Shown here one piece after another: positions 1-8,680 of a stretch of 64,000 bases of DNA. Each line of letters starts with the position of its first letter. Positions within the stretch are counted from its first letter, which is position 1. The stretch lies in contig JAGONC010000013.1 of the NCBI GenBank assembly GCA_017993235.1, positions 1-64,000 of the forward strand, in the 5' to 3' direction. Made by a program: the position numbers and the translations under genes. A model generated the notes under the pieces. The model worked only from the letters and a program-made list of their open reading frames with translations. It ran no database searches and had not been told where the DNA came from. This stretch comes from Lentimicrobiaceae bacterium. Lineage in GTDB: Bacteria > Bacteroidota > Bacteroidia > Bacteroidales > JAGONC01.

Positions 1-518
1 TCATCGGTACCGAATTCCACCGCCTGGTCCACAACATTCATGTAGTATTCGACGGTATGGACGGGTGAGTGCGTTATACTGAGTGCGGCCTGTGAGATCA
101 TGCCTGCGGCTTTAGCTCCCCTGATGGATAATTCCAGGTTCCTGGGATCGTTCAATCCGCAGAATGATCGGGCAATATCAACGCCCTGCGCTTTTTTTAC
201 CCTGTACATCAGTTTTCGCACATCTGCCGGTACCGGAAACATACGGATGCCATTCAGTGCCCGTTCGAGCATATGTGTTTGAATACCTGCCCCGTTGAAC
301 GGTTTTGTCCACTCAGGTACGGTATGGTTTGGGTTTTCGCCAAACAGCAGGCAGACCTGTTCGAACGCACCGCCGTTGGTTTCGATCCGGGCGAAGCAAC
401 CCATGTCGATGATCACCGGAGCGATCTTTTTCAGCTGGTCGACGCGGGGTACGTACTTCCCCGATGACTGCCACATGTCGCGGTAAAGAAGGCTGAATTT
501 GATTTGTCGTTTTGCCAT
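1..518 (-). CDS. Pyruvate carboxylase subunit B-type carboxyltransferase (5'-terminal part, cut by window edge)
   Basis: The first 172 residues are present; the gene runs off the left edge. The start is the ATG at 516-518, giving MAKRQIKFSLLYRDMWQSSG. The protein resembles the DRE-TIM/HMGL-like carboxyltransferase domain of pyruvate carboxylase, oxaloacetate decarboxylase and transcarboxylase 5S. Motifs seen are LLYRDMWQS near the N-terminus (the Asp is a metal ligand in the family), FARIETNGGAFEQ, GIQTHMLERALNG and HSPVHTVEYYMN. The familiar DAHQS motif reads DMWQS here. It lies 29 bases downstream of the hydratase gene and on the same strand, so it is probably the third gene of an acyl-CoA carboxylase operon. 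The biotin carboxylase and biotin carrier are not in view. The family is clear; the exact acceptor is inferred. Confidence 0.8.
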   Translation of the reverse strand, partial: MAKRQIKFSLLYRDMWQSSGKYVPRVDQLKKIAPVIIDMGCFARIETNGGAFEQVCLLFGENPNHTVPEWTKPFNGAGIQTHMLERALNGIRMFPVPADVRKLMYRVKKAQGVDIARSFCGLNDPRNLELSIRGAKAAGMISQAALSITHSPVHTVEYYMNVVDQAVEFGTD

Positions 519-547
519 AGTTTTCGGGTTATCATTGAATAAACCGG

Positions 548-1336
548 CTACAACGTCCAATTGGGCGGACGTTTTTCGAGGAAGGATGCCATGCCCTCCT
601 GTCCCTCCCTGGAAGCCCTCAACTCGGCAATCAGCCGGGCGGTGTAATCCATAACCGTATCCATGCACAGCTCGTTGGAGATATCATGGATCAGTTTCTT
701 ACAGGCTGTCATGGCTGCAGGCCCGCTGGTCAGCAGGCTTTTGATGGTGGCATTGACGGTATTATCGAGTTCTTCCACAGGGACGGATTTATTCACCAGA
801 CGGAAATATTCTGCTTCTTTTCCCAGGAACCGCCTGCCGGCGATCATCAGGTCGCGCGCGCCGTATTCACCAATGCGTTTGATCACGTAAGGTGAGATGG
901 TGGCAGGGGCGATGCCCAGTTTGACCTCGGCAAATGCAAATTTGGTGTCGTCAGTGCAGTAGACAAAGTCGCAGGCCGACAGCAATCCGTTGGCGCCGCC
1001 GATGGCAGCGCCATGAGCCGCAGCGATCGTCGGTTTGGTACAGGTATAGATCGTGTTGAAACATCTGGCCAGTTGGAGGCTGTCCTGGTAGTTTTCTTCG
1101 AAACCGAACGCTGCAATGCCTTTCATGTAGTTAAGGTCGGCACCGGCGCAGAATGAGGGGCCACGTCCTCTTAAAACAACGATCCGTACCTCCGGCATTT
1201 CGTTGACGGAGAGAAAGCAATCGATGATCTCGCCGATCATCTCGGCGGTCATGGCATTGTGTTTATCCGGCCGGTTGAGCCAGATGGTGCCGATCCGGTC
1301 GGCCAGTTCGAATTCAAGGGACGTAAATGGTTTCAT
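548..1336 (-). CDS. Enoyl-CoA hydratase/isomerase (crotonase) family protein, LiuC-like methylglutaconyl-CoA hydratase
   Basis: A 262-residue crotonase-fold protein. The oxyanion-hole segment SFCAGADLNYM and the second-acid segment FAFAEVKLG are present, followed by APATISPYV, which resembles LiuC-type methylglutaconyl/isohexenylglutaconyl-CoA hydratases. The position of the first catalytic Glu of classical hydratases is not acidic (HGAAIGGANGL), also as I remember LiuC. The expected reaction is hydration of 3-methylglutaconyl-CoA to HMG-CoA in leucine breakdown, in the cytoplasm. The frame stays open upstream to a GTG at 1405, but those extra 23 codons only read through a palindromic repeat, and family homology starts at MKPFTSLEFELADRIG, so I place the start at 1336. 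It follows the carboxyltransferase gene. The crotonase family is certain; the substrate is inferred from motif and neighbour. Confidence 0.85.
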   Translation of the reverse strand: MKPFTSLEFELADRIGTIWLNRPDKHNAMTAEMIGEIIDCFLSVNEMPEVRIVVLRGRGPSFCAGADLNYMKGIAAFGFEENYQDSLQLARCFNTIYTCTKPTIAAAHGAAIGGANGLLSACDFVYCTDDTKFAFAEVKLGIAPATISPYVIKRIGEYGARDLMIAGRRFLGKEAEYFRLVNKSVPVEELDNTVNATIKSLLTSGPAAMTACKKLIHDISNELCMDTVMDYTARLIAELRASREGQEGMASFLEKRPPNWTL

Positions 1337-1352
1337 ATCGTATTGTTTAAAT

Positions 1353-1399
1353 ACCTCACCCCCAACCCCCTCTCCATGGTGGAGAGGGGGCAGGGAGGT
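1353..1399. repeat. GC-rich palindromic element between two operon genes
   Basis: The perfect 11-bp arms CCCCCTCTCCA (1366-1376) and TGGAGAGGGGG (1380-1390) enclose TGG. Weaker pairing continues outward (ACCTCACCC against AGGGAGGT). The element fills the gap between the stop of the carboxyltransferase gene and the hydratase start. It is the same class as the two elements at 27140-27246. It could act as a transcript hairpin or be a small mobile palindrome. Confidence 0.75.
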
Positions 1400-1401
1400 G
1401 G

Positions 1402-3009
1402 TCACATTCTGAACACGCCGAACCGCTGGTCGTCGAATTTGCGATTGAGGGAGGCCGAGATTCCCATGGCCAGCACCTTTCGGGTGTCTGCAGGGTCAAT
1501 GATTCCGTCGTCCCACAGCCGCGCAGTGCTGAAATAGGCAGAGCCCTCGTGATCATATTTATCGAGAATACTTTTGCGAAGTGCATCGATCTCTTCCTGA
1601 GGCATCTGCTGTCCTTTAGCCTTATAGGCTTCTTCCTTGACCTGGATCAGAACCCCGGAGGCCTGCATACCGCCCATGACAGATATTTTCGAGTTGGGCC
1701 ACATGAACAGCAAGCGGGGACTGTAGGCTCTTCCGGCCATGCCATAGTTACCCGCACCGAAGGAGCCGCCAAAGATCACCGTGAATTTGGGTACGTTGGC
1801 ATTGGCAACCGCATGAACCATCTTTGCTCCATCCTTTGCAATTCCCTTCCGTTCGAAGTCCTTCCCGACAATGAATCCGGTGATGTTCTGCAGGAAAACC
1901 AGGGGGATCTTGCGGGAACAGCATAATTCGATGAAGTGAGTGGCTTTCAGGGCCGATTCGGAAAAAAGAACACCGTTGTTTGCCAGTATCCCGACCGGAA
2001 AGCCCATAATATGGGCAAATCCGGTGACAAGCGTCGGGCCGTACCGTTCTTTGAATTCATGGAAGCGGCTGCCGTCCACTGTCCGCATGATGATCTCACG
2101 GGGATCGATCAGTTTTCTGAAATCCAGGGGCGCAATGCCATAGATCTCTTCCGGATCATAGGCGGGCTCCTCTGCAGGCTGCATATCCAGTTCCTGCCGC
2201 TCCGGCTTGTTGAGGTTCTGAAAGATATTCCGGCACATCTGGATGGCGTGGATATCATTCTCGGCATAATGATCCGCCACGCCTGAAATGGAAGTATGCA
2301 CGTCAGCACCTCCCAGCTCTTCAGGTGTGACCACCTCACCGGTGGCAGCCTTCACCAGGGGCGGCCCACCAAGAAAGATGGTTCCCTGGTTCTTGATGAT
2401 GATCGCTTCATCGCTCATGGCCGGAACGTAGGCACCTCCTGCCGTACAGGATCCCATGACGATCGAGATCTGGGGAATGCGCATGGCCGACATTTTCGCC
2501 TGGTTGTAGAAAAAACGGCCAAAATGATCCCGGTCAGCAAATACATTTGCCTGCTCGGGTAAAAAGATACCTCCGGAGTCAACAAGGTATACACAGGGGA
2601 GGTTGTTATCCATGGCGATCTCCTGTGCACGCAGATGTTTTTTGATCGTCTCCTTGATGTAGGTTCCGCCTTTGACCGTGGCGTCATTCGCAATGAGTAC
2701 GATCTCCCTGCCGTGGATCACACCGATGCCGGTCACGATCCCGGCCGATGGGTGTTCATTGTCCATGATGTCGTAAGCAGCCAGCGATGAAAGTTCAAGG
2801 AAAGGTGTATTGGGATCAATCAGTTTATCGATCCGTTCCCGGGCCAGCAGCTTGCCGCGCTCTTTGTGTTTCTGAACCGCTTTTTCCGGCCCTCCCTTAA
2901 TGATCTGTGAATGAATCTCTTTGTAGCGGTTCAGAAGAATAAGATAATCTTCCTTATTTTTTTTGAACTCGGCAGAGTTCACGTCGAGTTTGGTTTCTAA
3001 CTTGAACAC
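1402..3009 (-). CDS. Acyl-CoA carboxylase carboxyltransferase (beta) subunit, methylcrotonoyl-CoA carboxylase type
   Basis: A 535-residue protein of the usual length for MCC/PCC beta subunits. It transfers carboxylate from biotin to an acyl-CoA. Family landmarks include [80 protein letters not shown], and the C-terminal crotonase-fold half with [28 protein letters not shown] followed by ELGGADVH is typical of the 3-methylcrotonoyl-CoA form rather than the propionyl-CoA form. The next gene is a LiuC-like hydratase, which supports leucine catabolism. It heads the three-gene minus-strand run. A TACCTTG (about 3034-3040 on the minus strand) resembles a Bacteroidota -7 box but lacks one T, so I do not call a promoter. 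Cytoplasmic. Confidence 0.93.
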   Translation of the reverse strand: MFKLETKLDVNSAEFKKNKEDYLILLNRYKEIHSQIIKGGPEKAVQKHKERGKLLARERIDKLIDPNTPFLELSSLAAYDIMDNEHPSAGIVTGIGVIHGREIVLIANDATVKGGTYIKETIKKHLRAQEIAMDNNLPCVYLVDSGGIFLPEQANVFADRDHFGRFFYNQAKMSAMRIPQISIVMGSCTAGGAYVPAMSDEAIIIKNQGTIFLGGPPLVKAATGEVVTPEELGGADVHTSISGVADHYAENDIHAIQMCRNIFQNLNKPERQELDMQPAEEPAYDPEEIYGIAPLDFRKLIDPREIIMRTVDGSRFHEFKERYGPTLVTGFAHIMGFPVGILANNGVLFSESALKATHFIELCCSRKIPLVFLQNITGFIVGKDFERKGIAKDGAKMVHAVANANVPKFTVIFGGSFGAGNYGMAGRAYSPRLLFMWPNSKISVMGGMQASGVLIQVKEEAYKAKGQQMPQEEIDALRKSILDKYDHEGSAYFSTARLWDDGIIDPADTRKVLAMGISASLNRKFDDQRFGVFRM

Positions 3010-3077
3010 GGTTACTGATTTTGCTTGTTACCGTTGCAAGGTAAAAATTTTTTCTGAACGATACAGGTATGTTATAA

Positions 3078-3152
3078 ATAATTATGAAGCATGAAGCATG
3101 AAACATGTAATATTAAATATTTCATGTTGTATACTTCATATTTAATGAAAAA
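3078..3152. repeat. Left flanking repeat of the four-helix-bundle gene
   Basis: An AT-rich segment built from ATGAAGCATG-like words. It begins TAATTATGAAG and ends with CTTCATATTTAATGAAAA, giving internal dyad symmetry. It matches the segment at 3579-3653 in the same orientation and in overall plan. Confidence 0.6.
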
Positions 3153-3201
3153 TGTGGCAGAACGAGGGTAACAATTTATCATTTTTAGGATTAACAGTTA
3201 T

Positions 3202-3573
3202 ATGGAAACATTAAAAATTAATATCTCAGAAGAGTTTCTTCAATTTGGAGCAGATATTATCGTGTTCACTGATTTATTAAACATTCAAAAGGTGAATTAT
3301 GTAATTATCAATCAGTTACTCAGAAGTGGCACATCTGCCGGAGCAAATTATGAAGAAGCATGTGGAGCGGAAAGCAGAGCTGATTTCGTACATAAGTTGC
3401 ATATTTCCTATAAAGAGCTTCGCGAAACGAATTACTGGCTTCGACTTATTTGGAAGAGCGGAAAGGTAGAGATAGAGAAAATAAAACCAGTAATCGAAAG
3501 ATCGGAGCTTTTACTGAATGTTCTCAGCAAATCATTAATTACAAGCAAAAGAAATAGCCAGAAAGTTAAATAA
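3202..3573 (+). CDS. Four-helix bundle protein (23S rRNA intervening-sequence / S23 family)
   Basis: A 123-residue protein of the free-standing S23/four-helix-bundle family, recognised by QLLRSGTSAGANYEEA, the following HKLHISYKELRETNYWL and a closing leucine-rich helix. Members were first seen in insertions within 23S rRNA genes, and a relative (Avd) assists diversity-generating retroelements; no molecular activity is established for the free-standing form. Here it is an isolated plus-strand gene among minus-strand metabolic genes, and is more AT-rich than its surroundings. Matching repeats sit on both sides (3078-3152, 3579-3653). No reverse transcriptase or variable-repeat target is present, so a retroelement role is not supported. 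I infer a small mobile cassette. Confidence 0.88.
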   Translation: METLKINISEEFLQFGADIIVFTDLLNIQKVNYVIINQLLRSGTSAGANYEEACGAESRADFVHKLHISYKELRETNYWLRLIWKSGKVEIEKIKPVIERSELLLNVLSKSLITSKRNSQKVK

Positions 3574-3578
3574 GCTAG

Positions 3579-3653
3579 TAATTATGAAGTATGTAACATG
3601 AAGCATTAAATATGTAATATTACATGCTTCATATTTCATGTTTCATGAAAATA
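3579..3653. repeat. Right flanking repeat of the four-helix-bundle gene, palindromic
   Basis: ATGAAGCAT (3598-3606) pairs with ATGCTTCAT (3624-3632) around the perfect palindrome ATGTAATATTACAT (3612-3625). It begins TAATTATGAAG like the left copy. The stop codon and last codons of the convergent MBL-fold gene lie inside it, so the insertion may have replaced that gene's original 3' end. The dyad could also serve as a two-way terminator. Confidence 0.65.
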
Positions 3654-4475
3654 AAAAGCCTCCTTCAGCCGTACTCCCTTTTCTGTTCGCTGCACCGTAC
3701 AACATTCATGAAAAATATCATGTTCCAGGAACAAAATGTATTGATTATCAGCAGCTTCGTTCAGAAAGTCCTCCTTTTCCTGAAGTGTGACCATCGGCTG
3801 CATGTCGAAGGATAACATCCACGATAATGGAATATGTGCTGTGGAAGGGATCAGATCCGCGGTAAAGACTACGGTCGTGTTCCTGTACCGGATGAAGGGA
3901 ATGATCTGTCCGTGGGTATGACCGTTAAAGAACCTGACAGTAATATCCGGAAACAGTTCACCTTCATCATTAATGAACTGAATGTTGCCATATTCCGAAA
4001 GAGATGTGAAAATGTTCTTCAGAAACGATGCTTTCTCCCGCTGATTGGGATGATGAGCATTTTCCCACTGAGCCCTGCTGACCCAGTATGTCGCGCTGTG
4101 GAAGGCGGGGATCAGGTTTGACCGATCTTCGTTGTACCGGACACTTCCCCCGCAGTGATCAAAGTGAAGGTGTGTCAGCAGGACGTCGGTAATGTCACCG
4201 GTGGTCATCCCATACGCTGCGAGCGATTCAGACAATGTATCCTCTCCGGTAAGTCCATAGAGGGTGTTGAATTTCTCATCGTGATCATGACCAGCTCCGT
4301 TGTCGATCAATATTTTCCGGTCTCCGGCATCCACTAAAAGGCATCGCATGGCCCAGGTACACAGGTTGTTTTCATCCGCAGGATACACCTTCGACCAGAG
4401 CACTTTAGGCACCACACCGAACATGGAACCACCGTCGAGTTTCAGGGTACCGGTTGGGATAGTGTACAGTTTCAT
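3636..4475 (-). CDS. MBL-fold metallo-hydrolase
   Basis: A 279-residue metallo-beta-lactamase-fold hydrolase. The zinc motif HLHFDHCGG (HxHxDH) is intact, with the later ligands in FNGHTHGQ, FTADL and LEHD. The set resembles lactonase/quorum-quenching and related cytosolic MBL hydrolases, but the substrate cannot be read from sequence. The frame is open for 33 more codons upstream, which read through telomere-like direct repeats; I chose the ATG at 4475, where MKLYTIPTGTLKLDGG matches the family N-terminus. The last residues (FYFHET) and stop fall in the right-hand repeat of the four-helix-bundle cassette, so the C-terminus may not be ancestral. It lies about 115 bases downstream of butyrate kinase, on the same strand. 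Confidence 0.85.
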   Translation of the reverse strand: MKLYTIPTGTLKLDGGSMFGVVPKVLWSKVYPADENNLCTWAMRCLLVDAGDRKILIDNGAGHDHDEKFNTLYGLTGEDTLSESLAAYGMTTGDITDVLLTHLHFDHCGGSVRYNEDRSNLIPAFHSATYWVSRAQWENAHHPNQREKASFLKNIFTSLSEYGNIQFINDEGELFPDITVRFFNGHTHGQIIPFIRYRNTTVVFTADLIPSTAHIPLSWMLSFDMQPMVTLQEKEDFLNEAADNQYILFLEHDIFHECCTVQRTEKGVRLKEAFYFHET

Positions 4476-4487
4476 GTTAAATGTGAG

Positions 4488-4533
4488 GGGGTTAGGGTTA
4501 AGAGGCTGGTTTTGTTCAGGGGTTAGGGTTAAG
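4488..4533. repeat. Two direct copies of a 15-bp TTAGGG-containing unit
   Basis: The unit GGGGTTAGGGTTAAG occurs at 4488-4502 and 4519-4533, a spacing of 31 bases, just upstream of the MBL-fold gene. No role is evident. Confidence 0.6.
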
Positions 4534-4591
4534 TGAACTTTGATAAATAACACGGATGAGCGGAAAAAGTTCACCGGAGGGCAGGGGACTA

Positions 4592-5677
4592 TCAGGTGTA
4601 TTCTTTGACCAGTATCTCTTTTCTGATCACACGCAGCCCGTTCTCCGCCAGTGCACGCATCTCATCCTCTCCGGGGTAGACATGTACGGGGCCGAGTTTA
4701 TAGATTCTTTCAATGATCTGATTCACAAATAATTTACTGTGAGCAATCCCTCCGGTGATCAAAATGCCATCCACTTCGCTTTTCAGGACGGTGACCATGG
4801 CGCCGACAGACTTCGCCACCTGGTAGGCCATTGCCTCCAGGATCAGGCTGGCTTTCGTGTCGCCACTGGTGGCACGTTGTTCAACTTCATAAGCACTGTT
4901 GGTGCCGAGGTATGCAACCATTCCCCCTTCTCCGGTGATCATTTTTTTGATCTCTTTCTGGGTGTATTTTCCGCTGAAGCTCAGGTTGACCAGGTCACCG
5001 CAGGGGAGGGTGCCACTGCGTTCGGGAGTAAAAGGTCCTTCACCATCGAGTGCCTGGTTGACGTCGATCACTTTTCCCCTGCAATGGGCGCCCACTGAAA
5101 TGCCGCCACCCAGGTGAATGACGATAAGGTTCAGGTCTTCGTAACGTTTCATGACCGAGCGGCAATGGCTCTCGGCTACCGCTTTCTGGTTCAGCGCGTG
5201 GAAAATGCTTTTGCGCTCGAACAGGGGATGGCCGGCAATCCGGGCCACATCGCTGAGTTCATCGACAACCACGGGATTAGTAATGAAAGCTTTTGCGTTG
5301 GGCAATGACTGTGCGATATCATCAGCGATCAGTCCGCCCAGATTACTTGCATGTTCTCCGTAGGTGGCCTGCATCAGATCCTGTTTCATTCGTTCGTTGA
5401 CCTCATACACACCCGATGGTATGGGTTTGAGAAGTCCTCCGCGTCCGACAACAGCATGGATTGAATTCAGGTCAATATCCGCTTCTTTCAGTTGTTCGAT
5501 GATAATTTGTTTTCTGAAAGCATACTGGTCGGCCACCCTGGTGAAGGGGGCAATCTCCTCGCGAGAGTGGCGCAGGCTTTTGGCAAATATGGGCTGGTTC
5601 TCTTCGAAGACAGCGATCTTCGTAGAGGTGGATCCTGGATTGATAGCTAAAATCCTGATCGGATTCATCCTGATCAT
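4592..5677 (-). CDS. buk: Butyrate kinase
   Basis: A 361-residue acetokinase-family kinase of the usual Buk length. The N-terminal phosphate-binding segment ILAINPGSTSTKIAVF is present, with GRGGLLKPIPSGVYEVN, VIHLGGGISVGAH, DGEGPFTPERSGTLP, and GILITGGIAHS near the C-terminus. It interconverts butyryl-phosphate plus ADP with butyrate plus ATP; many family members also accept branched acyl-phosphates. It lies 47 bases downstream of the phosphate butyryltransferase gene, forming the standard ptb-buk pair. Near the leucine-degradation genes, isobutyryl or isovaleryl substrates are plausible but inferred. The start could be the ATG at 5677 or the next one at 5668. Confidence 0.95.
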   Translation of the reverse strand: MIRMNPIRILAINPGSTSTKIAVFEENQPIFAKSLRHSREEIAPFTRVADQYAFRKQIIIEQLKEADIDLNSIHAVVGRGGLLKPIPSGVYEVNERMKQDLMQATYGEHASNLGGLIADDIAQSLPNAKAFITNPVVVDELSDVARIAGHPLFERKSIFHALNQKAVAESHCRSVMKRYEDLNLIVIHLGGGISVGAHCRGKVIDVNQALDGEGPFTPERSGTLPCGDLVNLSFSGKYTQKEIKKMITGEGGMVAYLGTNSAYEVEQRATSGDTKASLILEAMAYQVAKSVGAMVTVLKSEVDGILITGGIAHSKLFVNQIIERIYKLGPVHVYPGEDEMRALAENGLRVIRKEILVKEYT

Positions 5678-5724
5678 TTAAGGTGACCCTCACAGGGTAA
5701 TGGGATCCTGAAGGGGTCGTGATG

Positions 5725-6621
5725 TTAATCCATTGCAGCTGCCAGCGCAATGGAAAGAAATTTACTTTTTTCTGAATCGGCACGGGAGGTCAGTACAATC
5801 GGTACGCGTGCTCCCATGATGACAGCAGCAGCCGAAGCTCCTCCAATGAAGTTCAATGCCTTGTACAGGAAGTTGGCTCCATTGATCTCAGGGGCGACGA
5901 TCAGATCAACATCGCCGGCAACATCACTGTCGATATGCTTCAGCTCGGCAGATTTCTTTGACACAGCATTATCAAGGGCCAGCGGACCATCCACGATGCA
6001 TCCCCGGATCTGATTCCGCTTGTTCATCATCGAAAGGGTCGCGGCATGCATGGTAGCTTCCATCTTGGGATTGATCGTTTCGACGGATCCGATGACGGCC
6101 ACTTTGGGTACTTCCATCCCCAGCCGGTGGAAGGCATCCACTGCATTGTTGATCAGGGCTACTTTATCCTCAAACGTCGGATTGACATTCATCGCAGCAT
6201 CGGTCAGACCCAGCAGCTTATAGTAATAAGGAGATTCAAAAAATGCAACATGGCTAAGCAGATCTCCCGATCTCAGCCCGTTCTCCTTGTCCAGCACAGC
6301 CCTGAGCAGGTATTGCGTGCTGACCAATCCCTTCATTAATATGTCTGCATAGCCCTCGCGCACCAGCCGTGTTGCTTCCACGGCAGCCTGAACGGAGTCG
6401 GGGACATGGATGATTTCACACGCATTCATATCAAATTCCATCTCTTCAGCAATGGTGGCGATCTTGGGTTTATGCCCGATCAGTACCGGTTCGACAAATC
6501 CTTCTTTCATTGCATTCCGGATTGCTTCCAGAACCTCATAATCATCAGCTGCTGCAATGGCAATTTTTCTTCTCGGTCGCTTCTTTGCCAGCTCCACCAG
6601 TTCATTTAATTTGCTGATCAT
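5725..6621 (-). CDS. ptb: Phosphate butyryltransferase / phosphate acyltransferase
   Basis: A 298-residue member of the phosphate acetyl/butyryltransferase family. It exchanges CoA and phosphate on short-chain acyl groups, feeding the kinase encoded just downstream. Recognisable segments are KKRPRRKIAIAAADDYEVLE at the N-terminus, YADILMKGLVSTQYLLRAVL, VAVIGSVETINPKMEAT, and VDLIVAPEINGANFLYKAL. Length and order match Ptb rather than the longer Pta. With butyrate kinase it forms the substrate-level phosphorylation module for acyl-CoA fermentation. A Bacteroidota-type -7 box lies about 30 bases upstream, so the pair probably starts its own transcript. Confidence 0.93.
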   Translation of the reverse strand: MISKLNELVELAKKRPRRKIAIAAADDYEVLEAIRNAMKEGFVEPVLIGHKPKIATIAEEMEFDMNACEIIHVPDSVQAAVEATRLVREGYADILMKGLVSTQYLLRAVLDKENGLRSGDLLSHVAFFESPYYYKLLGLTDAAMNVNPTFEDKVALINNAVDAFHRLGMEVPKVAVIGSVETINPKMEATMHAATLSMMNKRNQIRGCIVDGPLALDNAVSKKSAELKHIDSDVAGDVDLIVAPEINGANFLYKALNFIGGASAAAVIMGARVPIVLTSRADSEKSKFLSIALAAAMD

Positions 6622-6652
6622 ATCCCGACTGCTTTTCTATATTTTTGTGCCA

Positions 6653-6660
6653 CAAAAGTA
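6653..6660 (-). promoter_or_regulatory. Probable promoter -7 box for ptb-buk
   Basis: TACTTTTG on the minus strand fits TAnnTTTG. The first codon of ptb follows 31 bases later. No clear -33 TTG at 19-21 bases is seen, so this rests on one box. Confidence 0.45.
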
Positions 6661-6677
6661 AGGATTTCCGGACTTGA

Positions 6678-7943
6678 TTATTTCGAATAGAAATCAATCA
6701 TTTGCTGAATAGCTTCACGGCAGACGCCACAGAAATCATTTACATTGAAAGTATTCATAAGACAATCCTGGGCAGGGCGATAGATTCCCCTGTTTGCATA
6801 GCCTCCGCCCTCGAACACACCTGTCATATGCTCATATTCTTTGGTTTCCGGGGTTGGGACCGGTACTCCGGGTTGAAGCAGTGCCCCCCATTTCCTTTCA
6901 AAATCCACCAGTGTTGTCAGATTGGGTTCCCAGGGTTCCACTTCCAGGGGATAAAATTCGTTGTAGGAAACATCTCCTTCATATTCATCGCCCAGGCCGG
7001 CAAAGCCATGACCAAATTCATGGACGATGATCTTGGCCGAGCTCAGGTTTCCGCTTACACTCACACAATACTGGTTATAGATACCTCCTCCTCCGTATTT
7101 TTCCTGATTCACCAGGATATAGATCTGATCATAGTAAGTATTTTCAGCCAGATCGTGCATGGTCCTGTTGGCACGGGTCATGCAGTAGCGCTCACTGTCA
7201 AAGGTATGAAAGCTGGTCTCCAGGATGGAGTTTTTCCAGATACCATCCGCTGGTATATCGTTTCCTGATTGGGATGAAGGGGCCAGCACACCCCGGATAT
7301 TGAATTTTGACCTGTTGGACTTGAAGGGTTCGAAACTGAAGAGGATTTCGGCGAACCGCCGGCAGTCCTTTTTAAATTTCTTTAATTCATTGGCAGTGTA
7401 TCCATCGGGTAGGATCACAATATCCACTTTTTCGGAAGGATTTCCGGAAACCTGTACATCATAGACGGGAAAGGCCAGCCTTTGCTCAGGATTGACGAAG
7501 TAATCACCAGGGTCGTAGATATATTCGAATTTCTTCTCGAAGATGCCTGCACGGTTACGTGTATGGAATTCAATACGCGTTGTATTTTTGGGTAAAGGAA
7601 GGAGCACCGTCTCTGAAAAGCTTTTCTGGATTTTTTTTGCTTCAGTTGTGGTTTGCCATTCCATAAAAAGGGTGCTGTATCCGTGAGAATAGATCAGCTT
7701 TCCGGAAGTGATGTCGTAGGCTTTGATCAGGGATGAACCATATTCAAAAGGATCGATGAGGTTCACTTTTGATCCGGACCAGCGTGGGGAGATCTTCACT
7801 TCATCAAGGGAATAGAAGTCTTCATGGCTGGTACCCGTGTGCTGGTAATCGATCCGAAGCGTTTTATCTTCAAAGTGTACATTAAACTGGGCGGTCACGG
7901 TGAGCAGGCTGCTGACCAGCAGCAGGGTGAATATGGTACGCAT
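6678..7943 (-). CDS. Secreted M64-family (IgA-peptidase-like) metallopeptidase
   Basis: A zinc metallopeptidase with an N-terminal M64 domain and the catalytic M64 domain. The zinc motif HEFGHGFAGLGDEY (HExGHxxxGLxDE) is intact. Other family segments are VDIVILPDGYTANEL, FNIRGVLAPSSQSG and the C-terminal DCLMNTFNVNDFCGVC. Starting at the ATG at 7943 gives a good signal peptide (MRTIFTLLLVSSLLTVTAQF); the longer frame to 8003 would overlap the upstream gene and hide this signal. No Por sorting domain is present, so it is likely periplasmic or exported by another route. M64 was named for a Clostridium IgA peptidase, but this branch has no proven substrate. It is the last gene of a three-gene group behind the DUF2807 lipoprotein. 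Confidence 0.9.
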   Translation of the reverse strand: MRTIFTLLLVSSLLTVTAQFNVHFEDKTLRIDYQHTGTSHEDFYSLDEVKISPRWSGSKVNLIDPFEYGSSLIKAYDITSGKLIYSHGYSTLFMEWQTTTEAKKIQKSFSETVLLPLPKNTTRIEFHTRNRAGIFEKKFEYIYDPGDYFVNPEQRLAFPVYDVQVSGNPSEKVDIVILPDGYTANELKKFKKDCRRFAEILFSFEPFKSNRSKFNIRGVLAPSSQSGNDIPADGIWKNSILETSFHTFDSERYCMTRANRTMHDLAENTYYDQIYILVNQEKYGGGGIYNQYCVSVSGNLSSAKIIVHEFGHGFAGLGDEYEGDVSYNEFYPLEVEPWEPNLTTLVDFERKWGALLQPGVPVPTPETKEYEHMTGVFEGGGYANRGIYRPAQDCLMNTFNVNDFCGVCREAIQQMIDFYSK

Positions 7944-7992
7944 GGGCAGGAAGGTTATGACGCTGCGAAGATAGGCAAAAAGTACATTCATC

Positions 7993-8631
7993 CTAGAACT
8001 CACCGAATTTCAGTGCCAGGCCAAAATTAAAGCCCCTGAGTGCGTTGTCGTCAATATCGCCAAGGTTGAGATCCTGGGTCAGTCGATAGGTTACAGCAAA
8101 AGCCACCCGCATAGCCCTGGCCAGGTTCAGCTCAAGTTCCAAGCCGGGTTCGAACACGAAGAAGGCTCCTGCATAATCCACGTTCCATTCATCCCAGTCT
8201 CCATGAGGGGAATGATTTTGCACCATGGCCATTCCACCGCCTCCGATCAGGATGGGAAATGCAAGATGAACCGGTTTGCGGGGAAAGAGAACCGGCTCGA
8301 TCAACAGGCCCCCATATCCGCCTGAAAGGAAATGATCAGGCTGATCGTTCATATTATCCCATTCCACGTTGCTGATGAAGCCATATCCTCCCAGTCCAAC
8401 GGTCAGGACATGATCGATGAGCCAGCCGCCGCGCATTCCGAACAGAAAAGCGTCGTCGTCGTTGATGTTTGAATAGTTGAACATCACTGCTCCGTAGCCT
8501 CCGTTGTCTGCATCCTCACCAAACAGGGTCTGAATTTTTTCATCTCCTGCGGATTCCTGTTCAGTCTGGGCGAACAGGACAGAGCCCGGTAGTAGTATCA
8601 GAAGAATCAATGCATATTTTTTCATGACCAT
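7993..8631 (-). CDS. Predicted outer-membrane beta-barrel protein, unrecognised family
   Basis: A 212-residue exported protein. The signal peptide is MKKYALILLILLPGSVLFAQ (ATG at 8625; MVM start at 8631 also possible). After a short acidic linker there are alternating glycine/aromatic segments (GGYGAVMFNYSNI, MRGGWLIDHVLTVGLGGYGF, FVFEPGLELELNLARAMRVA). The C-terminus is GLALKFGEF, with the terminal Phe typical of small outer-membrane barrels. I do not recognise a named family and assign no function. It sits between the DUF2807 lipoprotein and the M64 peptidase with 49-base gaps on both sides, so all three are probably co-transcribed. Confidence 0.75.
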   Translation of the reverse strand: MVMKKYALILLILLPGSVLFAQTEQESAGDEKIQTLFGEDADNGGYGAVMFNYSNINDDDAFLFGMRGGWLIDHVLTVGLGGYGFISNVEWDNMNDQPDHFLSGGYGGLLIEPVLFPRKPVHLAFPILIGGGGMAMVQNHSPHGDWDEWNVDYAGAFFVFEPGLELELNLARAMRVAFAVTYRLTQDLNLGDIDDNALRGFNFGLALKFGEF

Positions 8632-8680
8632 ACCATTTTGTTATTCCATTTCAGATTGTTGTTTTATAGGCTGTAATTGG

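Noticed and set aside
1337..1405. N-terminal extension of the hydratase from a GTG start
   Set aside because: The extra codons read only through a palindromic repeat and have no family similarity.
3202..3573. Accessory protein of a diversity-generating retroelement (Avd)
   Set aside because: No reverse transcriptase, template repeat or variable repeat is near it.
4488..4533. Telomere-like TTAGGG repeats
   Set aside because: There are only two short copies, inside a normal gene neighbourhood; nothing suggests a chromosome end.
4476..4574. N-terminal extension of the MBL-fold protein
   Set aside because: It reads through the TTAGGG direct repeats; family similarity starts at 4475.
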